Below, piece by piece: positions 39,173 to 47,264 of a DNA stretch of 64,000 bases. The notes below the pieces were generated by a model. It saw nothing but the letters and a program-made list of their open reading frames with translations. It searched no databases and had not been told where the DNA came from. Numbering within the stretch: position 1 is the stretch's first letter; the number at the start of each line of letters is the position of its first letter. Made by a program: the position numbers and the translations under genes. The DNA is taken from positions 186,001-250,000 of the forward strand of contig NZ_JAVFWN010000002.1 of the NCBI RefSeq assembly GCF_030929495.1. The letters run 5' to 3'. Source of the DNA: Nocardioides sp. LHD-245 (GTDB lineage: Bacteria; Actinomycetota; Actinomycetes; Propionibacteriales; Nocardioidaceae).

Positions 39173-39406
39173 GTGAGCACCCAGATCGCCATCCGGCTAC
39201 CGGACGACATGGTGGCCTTCCTCGATCGCCGGGTGGCCGAGGGCCGGGCCACCAGCCGAGCCGCGATCGTGAGCGCGGCGATCGAACGCGAGATACGTCG
39301 TCACGCCGCAGAGCAGGACGCGCAGATCCTCCGCGCACGAGGCGCCAGCGACGAGCTCGACGACCTGGTCGCCTGGAGTGCCCGCGCCGTGACACTCGAG
39401 GACTGA
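39173..39406 (+). CDS. ribbon-helix-helix antitoxin
   Basis: DNA-binding antitoxin of 77 residues. The N-terminal STQIAIRLPDDMVAFLDRRV is a ribbon-helix-helix with the beta strand QIAIRL, and TSRAAIVSAAIEREIRR is the second helix. The C-terminal 30 residues are acidic and would neutralise the toxin encoded 6 nt downstream. The GTG start is fixed by TATGCT at 6 nt and by the RHH N-terminus. It probably represses its own promoter. Confidence 0.87.
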   Translation: MSTQIAIRLPDDMVAFLDRRVAEGRATSRAAIVSAAIEREIRRHAAEQDAQILRARGASDELDDLVAWSARAVTLED

Positions 39407-39412
39407 TCCGGC

Positions 39413-39727
39413 TTGCGGGAGATCTGCCTCGCCCGTCTCGACAAGACGCGTCCCGTGGTGGTGCTGACGCGCGAAGCCGCGCGGGCTGCCATGACCAAAG
39501 TGAGCGTGGCACCGATCACCTCGACCGCCAAGGGCCTGTCCAGCGAGGTCCCCGTCGGTCCGGCCAACGGCCTGGACCAGGAGTGCGTCATCTCCTTGGA
39601 CAACATCGTCACCATCCCCAGCGATCTCCTCGGCCGCACCGTCGGGTTCCTGCGCGACGACCAGGAGCCCGAGCTCGCCCGAGCACTGGTCCTCACCTTC
39701 GACCTGGACCTGCCGCTCCTGGGGTGA
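39413..39727 (+). CDS. mazF: MazF/PemK-family toxin (endoribonuclease)
   Basis: Type II toxin of 104 residues. EICLARLDKTRPVVVLTREAAR matches the MazF N-terminus; it lacks the usual Gly-Glu-Val opening because the chain begins at a TTG codon (LREICLAR). VSVAPITSTAKGLSSEVPVG carries the conserved Thr, and GLDQECVISLDNIVTIP is the second core segment. The family cleaves mRNA at short sequences. It is paired with the ribbon-helix-helix antitoxin 6 nt upstream, the usual order for mazEF. The weak TTG start may keep the toxin below the antitoxin. Confidence 0.9.
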   Translation: MREICLARLDKTRPVVVLTREAARAAMTKVSVAPITSTAKGLSSEVPVGPANGLDQECVISLDNIVTIPSDLLGRTVGFLRDDQEPELARALVLTFDLDLPLLG

Positions 39728-39749
39728 GGCGTCCGGGCCGCGCCGAACC

Positions 39750-40637
39750 TCAGCCGCGCGCCACCTCGTGGTCGAAGAGCCGCATGATGCGCCGCCGACG
39801 TCGAGCAACCAGCACGGCGGCAACCACGAGCACCACGGCGCAGATCACGGAGCCCACCGCGCCCACCGCCGATCCGTCGACGAGCAGGGCCACATTGACG
39901 TAGCCCATCGCGACGAGCACCGGCAGCACCAGCAGCCACCCCGCGCTGCCGACGCCCCGCCGGACCGCGTCGCGCGCCACGCTCTCGGCGGGCTCGTCGT
40001 CGGGATAGCGCACGTCGCCGGTGCCGACGCGTCTCTGCCGCCAGGCGAAACGGCCGGCGACCCGGCTCCTCTCCAGCCGGGTGAGCGCGGCCATCACCTC
40101 GGGTACGACGGCGGTGGGGGCGCCCCTCCGCGCTGCCTCCGCCGGCGGCGGCGCGCCTTCGGGGAGGGGGCGGATCTCCCGCGGGGCCGCAGCTGACGAT
40201 GCCGGGGCGAACCCAGGTCTGAAGAACCATCGGTCCAGCGAGTCCGGATAGCGCGCCACGTAGTAGCCACTGACCTGGCGGGCGCGCAGCGCCCACAGGA
40301 CACCCACCACCACCGCCGCGTCAACAGTCCCGGGCCCGACGTCGATCTCGTACCTGGCAGCCGGCTCCCACCACACTCCGGCCAGCGCCACGAAGATCAT
40401 GACGCTCACCAGCAGCCCGAACAGTCCGAGTCCGAGGAAGACCAGACCGTAGATCGCCGCTTGGCGGGCGACCGATGCCGGCGCCTCGTCGTCCGGGTAG
40501 TTGCGCTTACCCCGGCCGACCTGGTTGAGCCGCATCGTGTAGCAGCGGACGGCATAGGACCGCTCCCAGGCCGTGAGACGCTGGAACAGCTCGGGGTCGA
40601 AGGTCCGGGGATCGCCGTCGCTGACCGCCATCCACAT
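39750..40637 (-). CDS. internally duplicated membrane protein, unknown function
   Basis: I do not recognise this 295-residue protein. It has two homologous halves. In each, a charged soluble segment with LTxxERS, then G(R/T)G and YPDDE(A/P)..SVAR (about residues 21-60 and 185-225), is followed by two membrane helices (about 64-86 and 99-115; then 230-250 and 258-278). Between them lies an Ala/Pro-rich linker. A duplicated soluble-plus-hairpin unit suggests a pseudo-twofold membrane protein or a fused dimer. The start is uncertain; ATG 40637 is chosen, with ATG 40631 and 40688 as alternatives. Confidence 0.65.
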   Translation of the reverse strand: MWMAVSDGDPRTFDPELFQRLTAWERSYAVRCYTMRLNQVGRGKRNYPDDEAPASVARQAAIYGLVFLGLGLFGLLVSVMIFVALAGVWWEPAARYEIDVGPGTVDAAVVVGVLWALRARQVSGYYVARYPDSLDRWFFRPGFAPASSAAAPREIRPLPEGAPPPAEAARRGAPTAVVPEVMAALTRLERSRVAGRFAWRQRRVGTGDVRYPDDEPAESVARDAVRRGVGSAGWLLVLPVLVAMGYVNVALLVDGSAVGAVGSVICAVVLVVAAVLVARRRRRIMRLFDHEVARG

Positions 40638-40813
40638 CACCAGAACTTCAGCTTCTTGACGGCGGACCTGACGCCAGCACCGCCCCACGACCCCAGGACG
40701 ACGACGTGCCGGAGATCACATCGAGCGCCCGACGGTACTGGCCTCCGCGCGCGTCAGCAACCTTCTGCAAAAAGGTGGCGGGTCGGGCACACGGTCGAGG
40801 AGCGGTCCCGCTC

Positions 40814-41395
40814 TCAGCCGACGGGCGTGGTGACGAGCGCGTCGACCAGCGCTCGCAGGTCCTTCGCGGGCGCGGAGCCGAAGACCAGGACGGTCTCGTC
40901 GCCGACCTCCGCGACGTACGCCGCGTCGCCACCGGAGTCGGAGTAGCCCTCCCACTCCCGCGCCACGGGTGCAGGCACGTCGGACGGGACGGCGTAGTCG
41001 TCGGCCGGCTCGACGTTCTCGTCGACCCACTGGGACAGCAGCGCGGTGGCCGAGGCGTCCTCCTGACGCACGGCGGCGAACTTCCCGTCGTCGGTCAGCA
41101 TCCGGACCATGAACACCGGGTCGTCGCCCGGCGTGACGTCGACGCCGGTGGCGATCCAGCCCTTCGGGAGGGTGGCCGGGTAGATCGGGGTCAGGCCGGC
41201 CTGCTGGGCGGACTGGACGGTCTCGACGTAGTCGACCGCCTCGGGCTCGATCTCGAAGTCGGAGCGGAAGGCGCCCATGAAGTAGAGCATGCCCACGATG
41301 GCCACGACGGTGACGACGAGCGAGGTCACGAGTCCCACCACCGACCGCTGATAGCGACCCGGGCTGCCCGACGGCTGTGCCTGCTGCGTGCTCAT
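40814..41395 (-). CDS. DUF4245 membrane-anchored protein
   Basis: Protein of 193 residues: a short cytoplasmic lead with GRYQRSVVGLVTSLVVTVVAIVGM giving one membrane helix (about 16-38), then an extracytoplasmic DUF4245 domain containing ATLPKGWIATGVDVTPG and a C-terminal strand-rich part. The family is actinobacterial and of unknown role. In other genomes DUF4245 genes often sit beside xseAB and glpX; here both are within 4 kb on either side, so the synteny is partly kept, with the toxin pair and mod genes inserted. The ATG at 41395 gives the expected start. Confidence 0.82.
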   Translation of the reverse strand: MSTQQAQPSGSPGRYQRSVVGLVTSLVVTVVAIVGMLYFMGAFRSDFEIEPEAVDYVETVQSAQQAGLTPIYPATLPKGWIATGVDVTPGDDPVFMVRMLTDDGKFAAVRQEDASATALLSQWVDENVEPADDYAVPSDVPAPVAREWEGYSDSGGDAAYVAEVGDETVLVFGSAPAKDLRALVDALVTTPVG

Positions 41396-41451
41396 CTCGC
41401 GACCATTCTCCCAGCCGACCGGGAGCGGGTACGGCACACCCCCCAACTCCA

Positions 41452-41492
41452 CGCATCTGCGTCGAATACTTGATGAATCGGTCGCAGATGCG
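41452..41492. promoter_or_regulatory. operator-like inverted repeat before the molybdate regulator
   Basis: CGCATCTGCG (41452-41461) and its exact complement CGCAGATGCG (41483-41492) flank a 21-nt AT-richer spacer, 13 nt before the regulator ATG. The arrangement suits autoregulation by a dimer binding two turns apart. Confidence 0.6.
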
Positions 41493-41505
41493 CCAAAGTG
41501 ACGTC

Positions 41506-41916
41506 ATGACCGAGTACCGCGTCGCAGAGGCCGCCGAGCTGCTCGGCGTCTCGACGGACACCGTCCGCCGGTGGATCGAGGCGGGGCGGGTGGCCAGCAC
41601 CACCGTCGACGGCCGCACCGTCGTCCCCGGCCCCGACCTCGCCGCGCTCGCGGCCTCCCTGGTCGACGAGGCCGACCGCGAGCGGACCCGCGCCGGCGCC
41701 GTCAGCGCCCGGAACCGGATGACCGGGATCGTCACCCGGGTCCTCGCCGACACGGTGATGGCCCAGGTCGAGATGGTGTGCGGCCCCTACCGGGTGGTCT
41801 CCCTGATGAGCGCGGAGGCGGCGCACGAGCTGGGCCTGCAGCCCGGCGTACGCGCGATCGCGTCGGTCAAGTCCACCACGGTCGTCGTCGAGCGACCCGT
41901 CCCGAGGAAGTCCTGA
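41506..41916 (+). CDS. helix-turn-helix TOBE-domain regulator (molybdate-binding, ModE-like)
   Basis: Protein of 136 residues. A MerR/excisionase-like helix-turn-helix (about 4-55) reads YRVAEAAELLGVSTDTVRRWIEAGR. A molbindin TOBE domain (about 68-134) contains SARNRMTGIVTRVLADTVMAQVEM and AHELGLQPGVRAIASVKSTTVVVER. TOBE domains of this type bind molybdate or tungstate oxyanions. It lies 11 nt before modA, so it probably senses molybdate and controls the mod genes. The inverted repeat just upstream is its likely operator. It differs from E. coli ModE in having a single TOBE and a MerR-like HTH. Confidence 0.88.
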   Translation: MTEYRVAEAAELLGVSTDTVRRWIEAGRVASTTVDGRTVVPGPDLAALAASLVDEADRERTRAGAVSARNRMTGIVTRVLADTVMAQVEMVCGPYRVVSLMSAEAAHELGLQPGVRAIASVKSTTVVVERPVPRKS

Positions 41917-41927
41917 GGCCCGCCCCC

Positions 41928-42731
41928 GTGGAGAAGACCAAGAAGACCTGGCTCCGGCCGCGACGGCTCCTGAGCGTGACCAGCGCCGCCGTCCTGCTGG
42001 CCCTCCCGCTCACCGCCTGCGGCGACGACGGCGACAGCGGGGATGGCGGCGCGCAGACGCTGACCGTCTTTGCGGCCGCGTCGCTCACGAAGACCTTCGA
42101 GGAGCTCGAGAAGGAGTTCGAGGACGCTCACGACGGCGTCGACGTGAAGCTGTCCTTCGGCGGCTCCTCCGACCTCGTCGCGCAGATCGCCGAGGGCGCA
42201 GAGGCAGACGTGTTCGCGTCCGCCGACACCGCCAACATGGACAAGCTGGTCGCCGGTGGCCTGGCCGCCGGTGACCCGTCGGAGTTCGCGACCAACACCT
42301 TGATGATCGCCGTCCCGCCGGGCAACCCGGCGGGGATCGCGTCCCTCGCCGACCTGGCGGGGAAGGACGTCGATCTAGTGCTCTGCCAGCCCGAGGTCCC
42401 CTGCGGCAGCGCGGCGCTCAAGGTCGCCGACGCCGCCGGCCTGACGTTCTCCCCCGTCAGCGAGGAGGAGTCCGTCTCCGGCGTACTGACGAAGGTCGAG
42501 GACGGCGAGGCCGACGCCGGCCTGGTCTACGTGACCGACGTGAGCGGGGCGGGTGACAGGGTCGAGGGCATCGAGTTCCCCGAGTCGGGCGAGATCGTCA
42601 ACCACTACCCGATCGTCGCCGTCGAGGAGTCGGCGCACCCCGATCTCGCCCAGGCGTGGATCGACCTCGTCCTCGGCGAGGGTCAGGCCGTCCTGGCCGC
42701 GGCCGGCTTCGGCGCACCGGAAGCCGAGTGA
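41928..42731 (+). CDS. modA: molybdate ABC transporter substrate-binding lipoprotein
   Basis: Extracytoplasmic binding protein of 267 residues. The N-terminus is a lipoprotein signal with LALPLTAC, so Cys31 is the lipidation site. [20 protein letters not shown] is the standard ModA opening, [22 protein letters not shown] the oxyanion-binding loop, and [11 protein letters not shown] the second-lobe motif. The GTG at 41928 has GAGG upstream and follows the regulator's stop by 11 nt. It delivers molybdate to ModBC for molybdenum-cofactor enzymes. Confidence 0.95.
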   Translation: MEKTKKTWLRPRRLLSVTSAAVLLALPLTACGDDGDSGDGGAQTLTVFAAASLTKTFEELEKEFEDAHDGVDVKLSFGGSSDLVAQIAEGAEADVFASADTANMDKLVAGGLAAGDPSEFATNTLMIAVPPGNPAGIASLADLAGKDVDLVLCQPEVPCGSAALKVADAAGLTFSPVSEEESVSGVLTKVEDGEADAGLVYVTDVSGAGDRVEGIEFPESGEIVNHYPIVAVEESAHPDLAQAWIDLVLGEGQAVLAAAGFGAPEAE

Positions 42732-42738
42732 CCGCTGC

Positions 42739-43524
42739 ATGACCCGCTCCCGGCACGTCGGCCTGCCGCGCTGGCTCTTCGCCCCCGCGTTGCTGGCCGC
42801 CGTGTTCGTGGTGCTCCCGGTGGCCTCGATGACCACCCGGATCGACTGGGGCGACTTCCCCGGCCTGGTCACCTCGCAGGCCGCCCGGTCCGCGCTGCTC
42901 CTGAGCCTGAAGACCTCCTCGGCGAGCACCGTCCTGTGCCTGCTGCTCGGGATCCCGCTGGCGACGGTGCTGGCCCGCAGCGAGGCGCGCTGGCTCGGCG
43001 TCCTGCGCTCACTCGTGCTGCTCCCCCTCGTGCTGCCGCCCGTCGTCGGCGGCATCGCGCTGCTCTCCGCCTTCGGCAGGCAGGGCCTGCTCGGCGAGCA
43101 CCTCGACACACTCGGCATCCGGATCGCGTTCTCCTCGATCGCTGTCGTCCTCGCCCAGACGTTCGTCTCCCTGCCGTTCCTGGTCGTCAGCCTGGAGGGG
43201 GCGCTGCGCACCGCCGGCGAGCGGTACGACGTCGTCGCGGCCTCCCTCGGCGCGCGGCCCACGACGGTCCTGCGCCGGGTCACCCTGCCGCTCGTCCTCC
43301 CCGGGCTGGCCTCGGGCGCCGTGCTCGCGTTCGCCAGGTCGCTGGGCGAGTTCGGCGCCACCATCACCTTCGCCGGGAGCCTCGAGGGCACCACCCGGAC
43401 CCTCCCCCTGCTGATCTACAACCTCCGGGTCACCGACGCCGACGCGGCGGTCGCCATGTCCCTCGTCCTGGTCGTGGTCGCCGTGCTCGTCATCGGCCTG
43501 GTCCGCCCGCGGGGCTCCCTGTGA
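42739..43524 (+). CDS. modB: molybdate ABC transporter permease
   Basis: Permease of 261 residues with about five to six helices. The cytoplasmic EAA-type loop is [30 protein letters not shown], and the C-terminal [16 protein letters not shown] is the ModB/CysT signature. [16 protein letters not shown] is the typical third crossing. The ATG lies 7 nt after the modA stop, and the 3' end overlaps modC in GTGA, giving strict coupling of the three subunits. Confidence 0.95.
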   Translation: MTRSRHVGLPRWLFAPALLAAVFVVLPVASMTTRIDWGDFPGLVTSQAARSALLLSLKTSSASTVLCLLLGIPLATVLARSEARWLGVLRSLVLLPLVLPPVVGGIALLSAFGRQGLLGEHLDTLGIRIAFSSIAVVLAQTFVSLPFLVVSLEGALRTAGERYDVVAASLGARPTTVLRRVTLPLVLPGLASGAVLAFARSLGEFGATITFAGSLEGTTRTLPLLIYNLRVTDADAAVAMSLVLVVVAVLVIGLVRPRGSL

Positions 43525-44576
43525 GCGCCCTGGTCGAGGTGGTCGTCGCCGAGCGCGGCGTCGACGTCGCCTTCGAGGTCGCCGACGGTGAGACCGTCGC
43601 GCTGCTCGGCCCGAACGGCGCCGGCAAGTCGACCACGCTCGCCGTGCTCGGTGGACTGTTGCGGCCCGACACCGGGCGGGTCCTGCTCGACGACGAGGTG
43701 CTGACGAGCTTCGGGCGCACCGGCCCCGTCCGCTGGGTCGCGCCGCACGCCCGGCGTACCGCGCTGCTGGCGCAGGACCCGCTCCTCTTCCCGCACCTCA
43801 CCGTGCTGGAGAACGTCGCCTTCGGCCCGCGCAGCACCGGCGCCGGGCGCCGAGCTGCCCGCGCGGCGGCCGAGCACTGGCTGGCCGAGGTCGACGCCGC
43901 CGAGCTCGCCGGGCGCCGGCCCGCCCAGCTCTCGGGTGGCCAGGCCCAGCGGGTGGCGGTCGCCCGCGCCCTGGCCGCCGAGCCGCGGCTGCTGCTCCTC
44001 GACGAGCCGATGGCGGCGCTCGACGTGGCCGTGGCACCCGCCCTGCGCACCCTGTTCCGCCGGGTGCTCGCGGACCGGACGACCGTGATCGTCACCCACC
44101 ACGTGCTCGACGCCCTCCTCCTGGCCGACCGCGTCGTCGTACTCGACGGCGGCCGGGTGGTCGAGCAGGGCGCCACCAGCGAGGTGCTGTCCCGCCCGCG
44201 CAGCGCCTTCGCGGCGCGGTTCGCGGGCCTCAACCTGGTCGCGGGCGACGCCACCCCCGACGGCGTACGACGCCCGGACGGTCTCGTCCTGCACGGCACG
44301 CCGGGCGCCCCGCCCCCGCGCGAGGGTGCCGCCGGGGTGGCGGTCTTCCGCCCGTCGGCCGTGGCCGTCCACCGCGAGCCGCCCGGGGGGAGCCCACGCA
44401 ACGCCCTGCCTGTCGTCGTCACCGAGCTCGAGCCGCTCGGCGACCTGGTCCGGGTCCGCGCCGGCGACCTCGCCGCCGACGTGACCGTGGCATCGGTCGC
44501 CGAGCTCGGGCTGGCACCGGGCGCCGAGGTCACCTTCGTGGTCAAGGCGACCGAGGTGGATGTCTACGCACGGTAG
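43521..44576 (+). CDS. modC: molybdate ABC transporter ATP-binding protein
   Basis: ATPase of 351 residues. Walker A is [10 protein letters not shown], the signature [15 protein letters not shown], and Walker [13 protein letters not shown]. After the core (about 1-225) a C-terminal TOBE/MopI-like domain (about 285-350) contains [24 protein letters not shown]. In other ModC proteins this domain binds molybdate and can shut the transporter when the oxyanion is plentiful, so it may act as a second sensor besides the HTH-TOBE regulator. The GTG start overlaps modB. Confidence 0.95.
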   Translation: MSALVEVVVAERGVDVAFEVADGETVALLGPNGAGKSTTLAVLGGLLRPDTGRVLLDDEVLTSFGRTGPVRWVAPHARRTALLAQDPLLFPHLTVLENVAFGPRSTGAGRRAARAAAEHWLAEVDAAELAGRRPAQLSGGQAQRVAVARALAAEPRLLLLDEPMAALDVAVAPALRTLFRRVLADRTTVIVTHHVLDALLLADRVVVLDGGRVVEQGATSEVLSRPRSAFAARFAGLNLVAGDATPDGVRRPDGLVLHGTPGAPPPREGAAGVAVFRPSAVAVHREPPGGSPRNALPVVVTELEPLGDLVRVRAGDLAADVTVASVAELGLAPGAEVTFVVKATEVDVYAR

Positions 44577-44605
44577 GGAATCTCGGGGTGGACCGCGCGG
44601 AACGA

Positions 44606-44611
44606 TAAGGT
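44606..44611 (+). promoter_or_regulatory. -10 box of glpX
   Basis: TAAGGT lies 7 nt before the glpX ATG and no ribosome site intervenes; a leaderless transcript is likely. Confidence 0.5.
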
Positions 44612-44618
44612 TCGCCTC

Positions 44619-45632
44619 ATGAACGAAGCCCTCATCGTGGAGCCGCCCGCCCCCGACCGCAACCTCGCCCTGGAGCTGGTGCGCGTCACCGAGGCGGCCG
44701 CGATGGCGGCCGGGCGCTGGGTCGGGCGCGGCGACAAGAACGGCGCCGACGGCGTGGCCGTGCAGGCGATGCGGGTGATGATCTCGTCGGTCAGCATGAA
44801 CGGCACCGTCGTCATCGGCGAGGGCGAGAAGGACAACGCCCCGATGCTCTACAACGGCGAGAGCGTCGGCGACGGCACCGGCCCCGAGTGCGATGTCGCG
44901 GTCGACCCGATCGACGGCACCACCCTGACCGCCAAGGGCATGGCCAACGCGGTCGCCGTGCTCGCCGTCGCCCCGCGCGGCACCATGTACGACCCGTCCG
45001 CGGTGTTCTACATGGAGAAGCTCGTCACCGGTCCCGAGGCCGCCGAGGTCGTCGACATCCGCTACCCCGTCGCCGAGAACATCCACCAGGTCGCCAAGTC
45101 CAAGGGCTCCAACCCGTCCGACGTCACCGTCGTCCTCCTCGACCGGCCGCGGCACGCGACCCTGGTCGAGGAGATCCGGGCGACCGGCGCCCGGATCAAG
45201 TTCATCACCGACGGCGACGTCGCGGGCGCGATCATGGCGGCCCGCGCCGACACCGGCATCGACCTGCTGATGGGCATCGGCGGCACCCCCGAGGGCATCA
45301 TCGCCGCCTGCGCGATGAAGGCCATGGGCGGCACCATCCAGGGCCGACTGTGGCCCGCCGACGACGAGGAGCGCCAGCGCGCCATCGACGCCGGTCACGA
45401 CCTCGACCCCGACCACATCCTCACCACCGACACCCTGGTCACCGGCGACGACTGCTTCTTCGTCGCCACCGGCATCACCGACGGCGAGCTGGTCCGCGGC
45501 GTCCGCTACCGCGCCGGCGGCGCCGTCACCCAGTCGCTGGTGATGCGCTCGCGCAGCGGCACGATCCGCACCATCACCTCCGAGCACCAGCTCTCGAAGC
45601 TCCGCGGCTTCAGCAGCATCGACTTCGACTGA
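44619..45632 (+). CDS. glpX: class II fructose-1,6-bisphosphatase
   Basis: Gluconeogenic phosphatase that makes fructose-6-phosphate. The 337 residues fit the GlpX family. Metal-binding motifs are [24 protein letters not shown] (Glu-rich loop) and [36 protein letters not shown] is the substrate-binding stretch, and [15 protein letters not shown] closes the chain. The N-terminus [22 protein letters not shown] is typical of mycobacterial GlpX. The start is supported by TAAGGT at 7 nt. The stop is followed by a 32-bp tandem repeat. Confidence 0.97.
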   Translation: MNEALIVEPPAPDRNLALELVRVTEAAAMAAGRWVGRGDKNGADGVAVQAMRVMISSVSMNGTVVIGEGEKDNAPMLYNGESVGDGTGPECDVAVDPIDGTTLTAKGMANAVAVLAVAPRGTMYDPSAVFYMEKLVTGPEAAEVVDIRYPVAENIHQVAKSKGSNPSDVTVVLLDRPRHATLVEEIRATGARIKFITDGDVAGAIMAARADTGIDLLMGIGGTPEGIIAACAMKAMGGTIQGRLWPADDEERQRAIDAGHDLDPDHILTTDTLVTGDDCFFVATGITDGELVRGVRYRAGGAVTQSLVMRSRSGTIRTITSEHQLSKLRGFSSIDFD

Positions 45633-45656
45633 CCCGTGCGACGGGTCGGCTCGTCA

Positions 45657-45752
45657 GGGGATTCAATCTGCGACGGTTCGGCGCGCCGGGGGATTCAATC
45701 TGCGACGGTTCGGCGCGTCAGGGGATTCAACCTGCGACGGGTCGCGCATCGC
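45657..45752. repeat. 32-bp tandem repeat, three copies plus a truncated fourth
   Basis: Units start at 45657, 45689 and 45721 with an exact 32-nt period; each opens GGGGATTCAAYCTGCGACGG. A partial unit at 45636-45656 matches the 3' part of the repeat at 18 of 21 positions. Copies 1 and 2 differ at only a few positions; copy 3 diverges and encodes the last residues and stop of the TetR gene. The repeat lies between the convergent ends of glpX and tetR. Confidence 0.8.
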
Positions 45753-46350
45753 GGACCAGCTCCAGCAGGCGCGCCACGTCGGTGACGGCGTCGGCCACCG
45801 GGTCCTCGTCGCCGGTGGCCGCGCCGTAGAGCAGCGCCGCGTCGAGCATCCGCACGACCAGGTCGAAGTGCCGGCTCGCCGCGACCTCCGCCCAGCCGCA
45901 CCGCTCCAGGGCCTCGCGTAGCGCGTCCAGCAGGGCGGGCCGGGAGGCGGCCATGATCGGGCGCAGGTCGGGATCCGCCGTGGCCGCGAGCATCGGCTGC
46001 AGCCGGCGGGTGACCACGGCGCCGTCGAGCGCGGGCGCGTAGAGCACCTCGAGGAGCAGCGCCGCGGTGGCGCTCGCCGAGCGGCGGCGCCGCGGCAGTG
46101 ACCGGGCGCGCTCGGCGGCGCCGGCGGAGCGGACCCGTTCGGCGGCGGCGACCGCGGCGGCGTACAGCTCCTGACGGGTCGGGAAGTAGTAGCCGGCCGA
46201 TCCGGCCGGAACCCCGGCTGCGGCGGCGACCCGGCGGTGGGTCACGGCGTCCGGCCCCTCCTCGATGAGCAGGCGGGCGGCGGCGTCGACCATCGCCTGC
46301 TGGCGCTGCGCGCTGCGCGCGCGGGCCTTCGGGCGGGGTGCGGTAGCCAC
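45727..46350 (-). CDS. TetR-family transcriptional regulator
   Basis: Repressor of 207 residues. The helix-turn-helix (about 18-62) reads AMVDAAARLLIEEGPDAVTHRRVAAAAGVPAGSAGYYFPTRQELY. The C-terminal ligand domain is variable, with a conserved-looking VLYAPALDGAVVTRRLQPML segment. The GTG at 46350 has TAGGGT 6 nt upstream, fitting leaderless transcription. The stop lies within the third copy of the 32-bp repeat, so the repeat may have replaced the original tail. It is divergent from the DUF981 gene, and an inverted repeat between them is its probable operator. Confidence 0.92.
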   Translation of the reverse strand: MATAPRPKARARSAQRQQAMVDAAARLLIEEGPDAVTHRRVAAAAGVPAGSAGYYFPTRQELYAAAVAAAERVRSAGAAERARSLPRRRRSASATAALLLEVLYAPALDGAVVTRRLQPMLAATADPDLRPIMAASRPALLDALREALERCGWAEVAASRHFDLVVRMLDAALLYGAATGDEDPVADAVTDVARLLELVRDARPVAG

Positions 46351-46356
46351 GGCGCC

Positions 46357-46362
46357 ACCCTA
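46357..46362 (-). promoter_or_regulatory. -10 box of the tetR gene
   Basis: TAGGGT on the minus strand, 6 nt before GTG 46350. Its upstream side faces the inverted repeat at 46385, so TetR binding there could block it. Confidence 0.45.
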
Positions 46363-46384
46363 CGGGCGGCCCTCCAGCCGGAAT

Positions 46385-46410
46385 AACTAAACGCGCGTAT
46401 ATGTTCAGTT
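46385..46410. promoter_or_regulatory. probable TetR operator
   Basis: AACTAAAC and GTTCAGTT (7 of 8 positions paired) flank a 10-nt spacer in the only AT-rich stretch between the tetR and DUF981 genes. TetR dimers usually bind such sites. TATATG within it could also be part of the plus-strand promoter. Confidence 0.6.
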
Positions 46411-46459
46411 GAGCGAGGGCCGAGATCCGGCCCCACGGTTCGACTCGAGGTGCAGCACG

Positions 46460-47191
46460 ATGAACACCCTGGTGGCCCAGGAGGGCCTGAAGATCGACTG
46501 GGCGAACATGCCCACGTACAACACGATCATGGCGGTCGCCGTCGGCGCCGCGCTGATCGGACTGGTGATGCTGGGCCGCCAGCTCCTCACCTCCCCGCAG
46601 GAGGTCGAGGCCGACGGCTGGGCGCTCACCTTCGGCGTCCTCGGCGGCATCCTGACCGCGACCGGTCTGCACATGACGCTGACCTGGCCGCTCGCCGCCG
46701 GCGGATTCCCCTTCGACAACATCATCTTCGGTGAGACCAGCCTCGGGTTCGGCGTCCTGCTGGTCGGTGCGGCGCTCTACCTCTGGAAGCGCGGCACCGA
46801 CGCGCTGGCCTCCAGCAAGCCCGTCGAGAAGCTGGCGCGCGTCGCCCAGCCGATCACCGTCTTCGTCGGCGGCCTGGGCCTCAGCCTGCTGGCGATCGCG
46901 GTGGCCGGCATCAAGTACCAGCTGTTCGCCGCTCCCCCGCAGGAGCCCATCTCGGGCGAGTTCGCGGACTACCCGCTGGTCGAGGCGATCTTCATGTCGG
47001 TCCTGATCGGCATCGTCGGCCTCGGCGCCCTCGCCTTCGCCGTCCTGGTGAACCGGATCCGCTCGACCGGCACCACTGGCGCCTGGGCCCGCGTCACCGG
47101 CTGGCTGTGGGCTCTCTCCGGCGCCCTGTTCCTGCTGTTCGGCGCGATGAACTTCTTCACCCACATCGGGCTCATCGTCAACACGATGTGA
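46460..47191 (+). CDS. DUF981 integral membrane protein
   Basis: Membrane protein of 243 residues with about six helices (roughly 24-42, 52-75, 86-108, 128-150, 170-195, 208-235). It starts MNTLVAQEGLKIDWANMPTYN, and the family-typical LHMTLTWPL and IIFGETSLGFGVLLV are present. DUF981 occurs in archaea and actinobacteria without a known function. The divergent TetR gene and the operator between them suggest it is the regulator's main target, hinting at a role in handling a small hydrophobic molecule. GAGG precedes the ATG. Confidence 0.8.
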   Translation: MNTLVAQEGLKIDWANMPTYNTIMAVAVGAALIGLVMLGRQLLTSPQEVEADGWALTFGVLGGILTATGLHMTLTWPLAAGGFPFDNIIFGETSLGFGVLLVGAALYLWKRGTDALASSKPVEKLARVAQPITVFVGGLGLSLLAIAVAGIKYQLFAAPPQEPISGEFADYPLVEAIFMSVLIGIVGLGALAFAVLVNRIRSTGTTGAWARVTGWLWALSGALFLLFGAMNFFTHIGLIVNTM

Positions 47192-47201
47192 GCCGGTCCA
47201 C

Positions 47202-47264
47202 CGTCGTACCGGACGACACGGTCGCGATTCAGGCCGAATCGCGACCGAATTGTCCGGTACGACG
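47202..47264. terminator. large bidirectional hairpin terminator
   Basis: Two nested stems of 13 bp (47202-47214 with 47252-47264) and 11 bp (47220-47230 with 47235-47245) separated by a 5-nt internal loop on each side. It starts 10 nt after the DUF981 stop. Its right half encodes the last residues and stop codon of the convergent lipase-like gene. Confidence 0.8.

Noticed and set aside
40638..40813. Gene between DUF4245 and the duplicated membrane protein
   Set aside because: The 176-nt gap holds two short hairpins (near 40764 and 40800), but no frame with a credible start.
43416..45587. Long minus-strand frame opposite modC and glpX
   Set aside because: Compositionally biased shadow; both plus-strand genes have clear catalytic motifs.
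45657..45752. CRISPR-like array
   Set aside because: The 32-bp units are directly adjacent without spacers and no cas gene is present.
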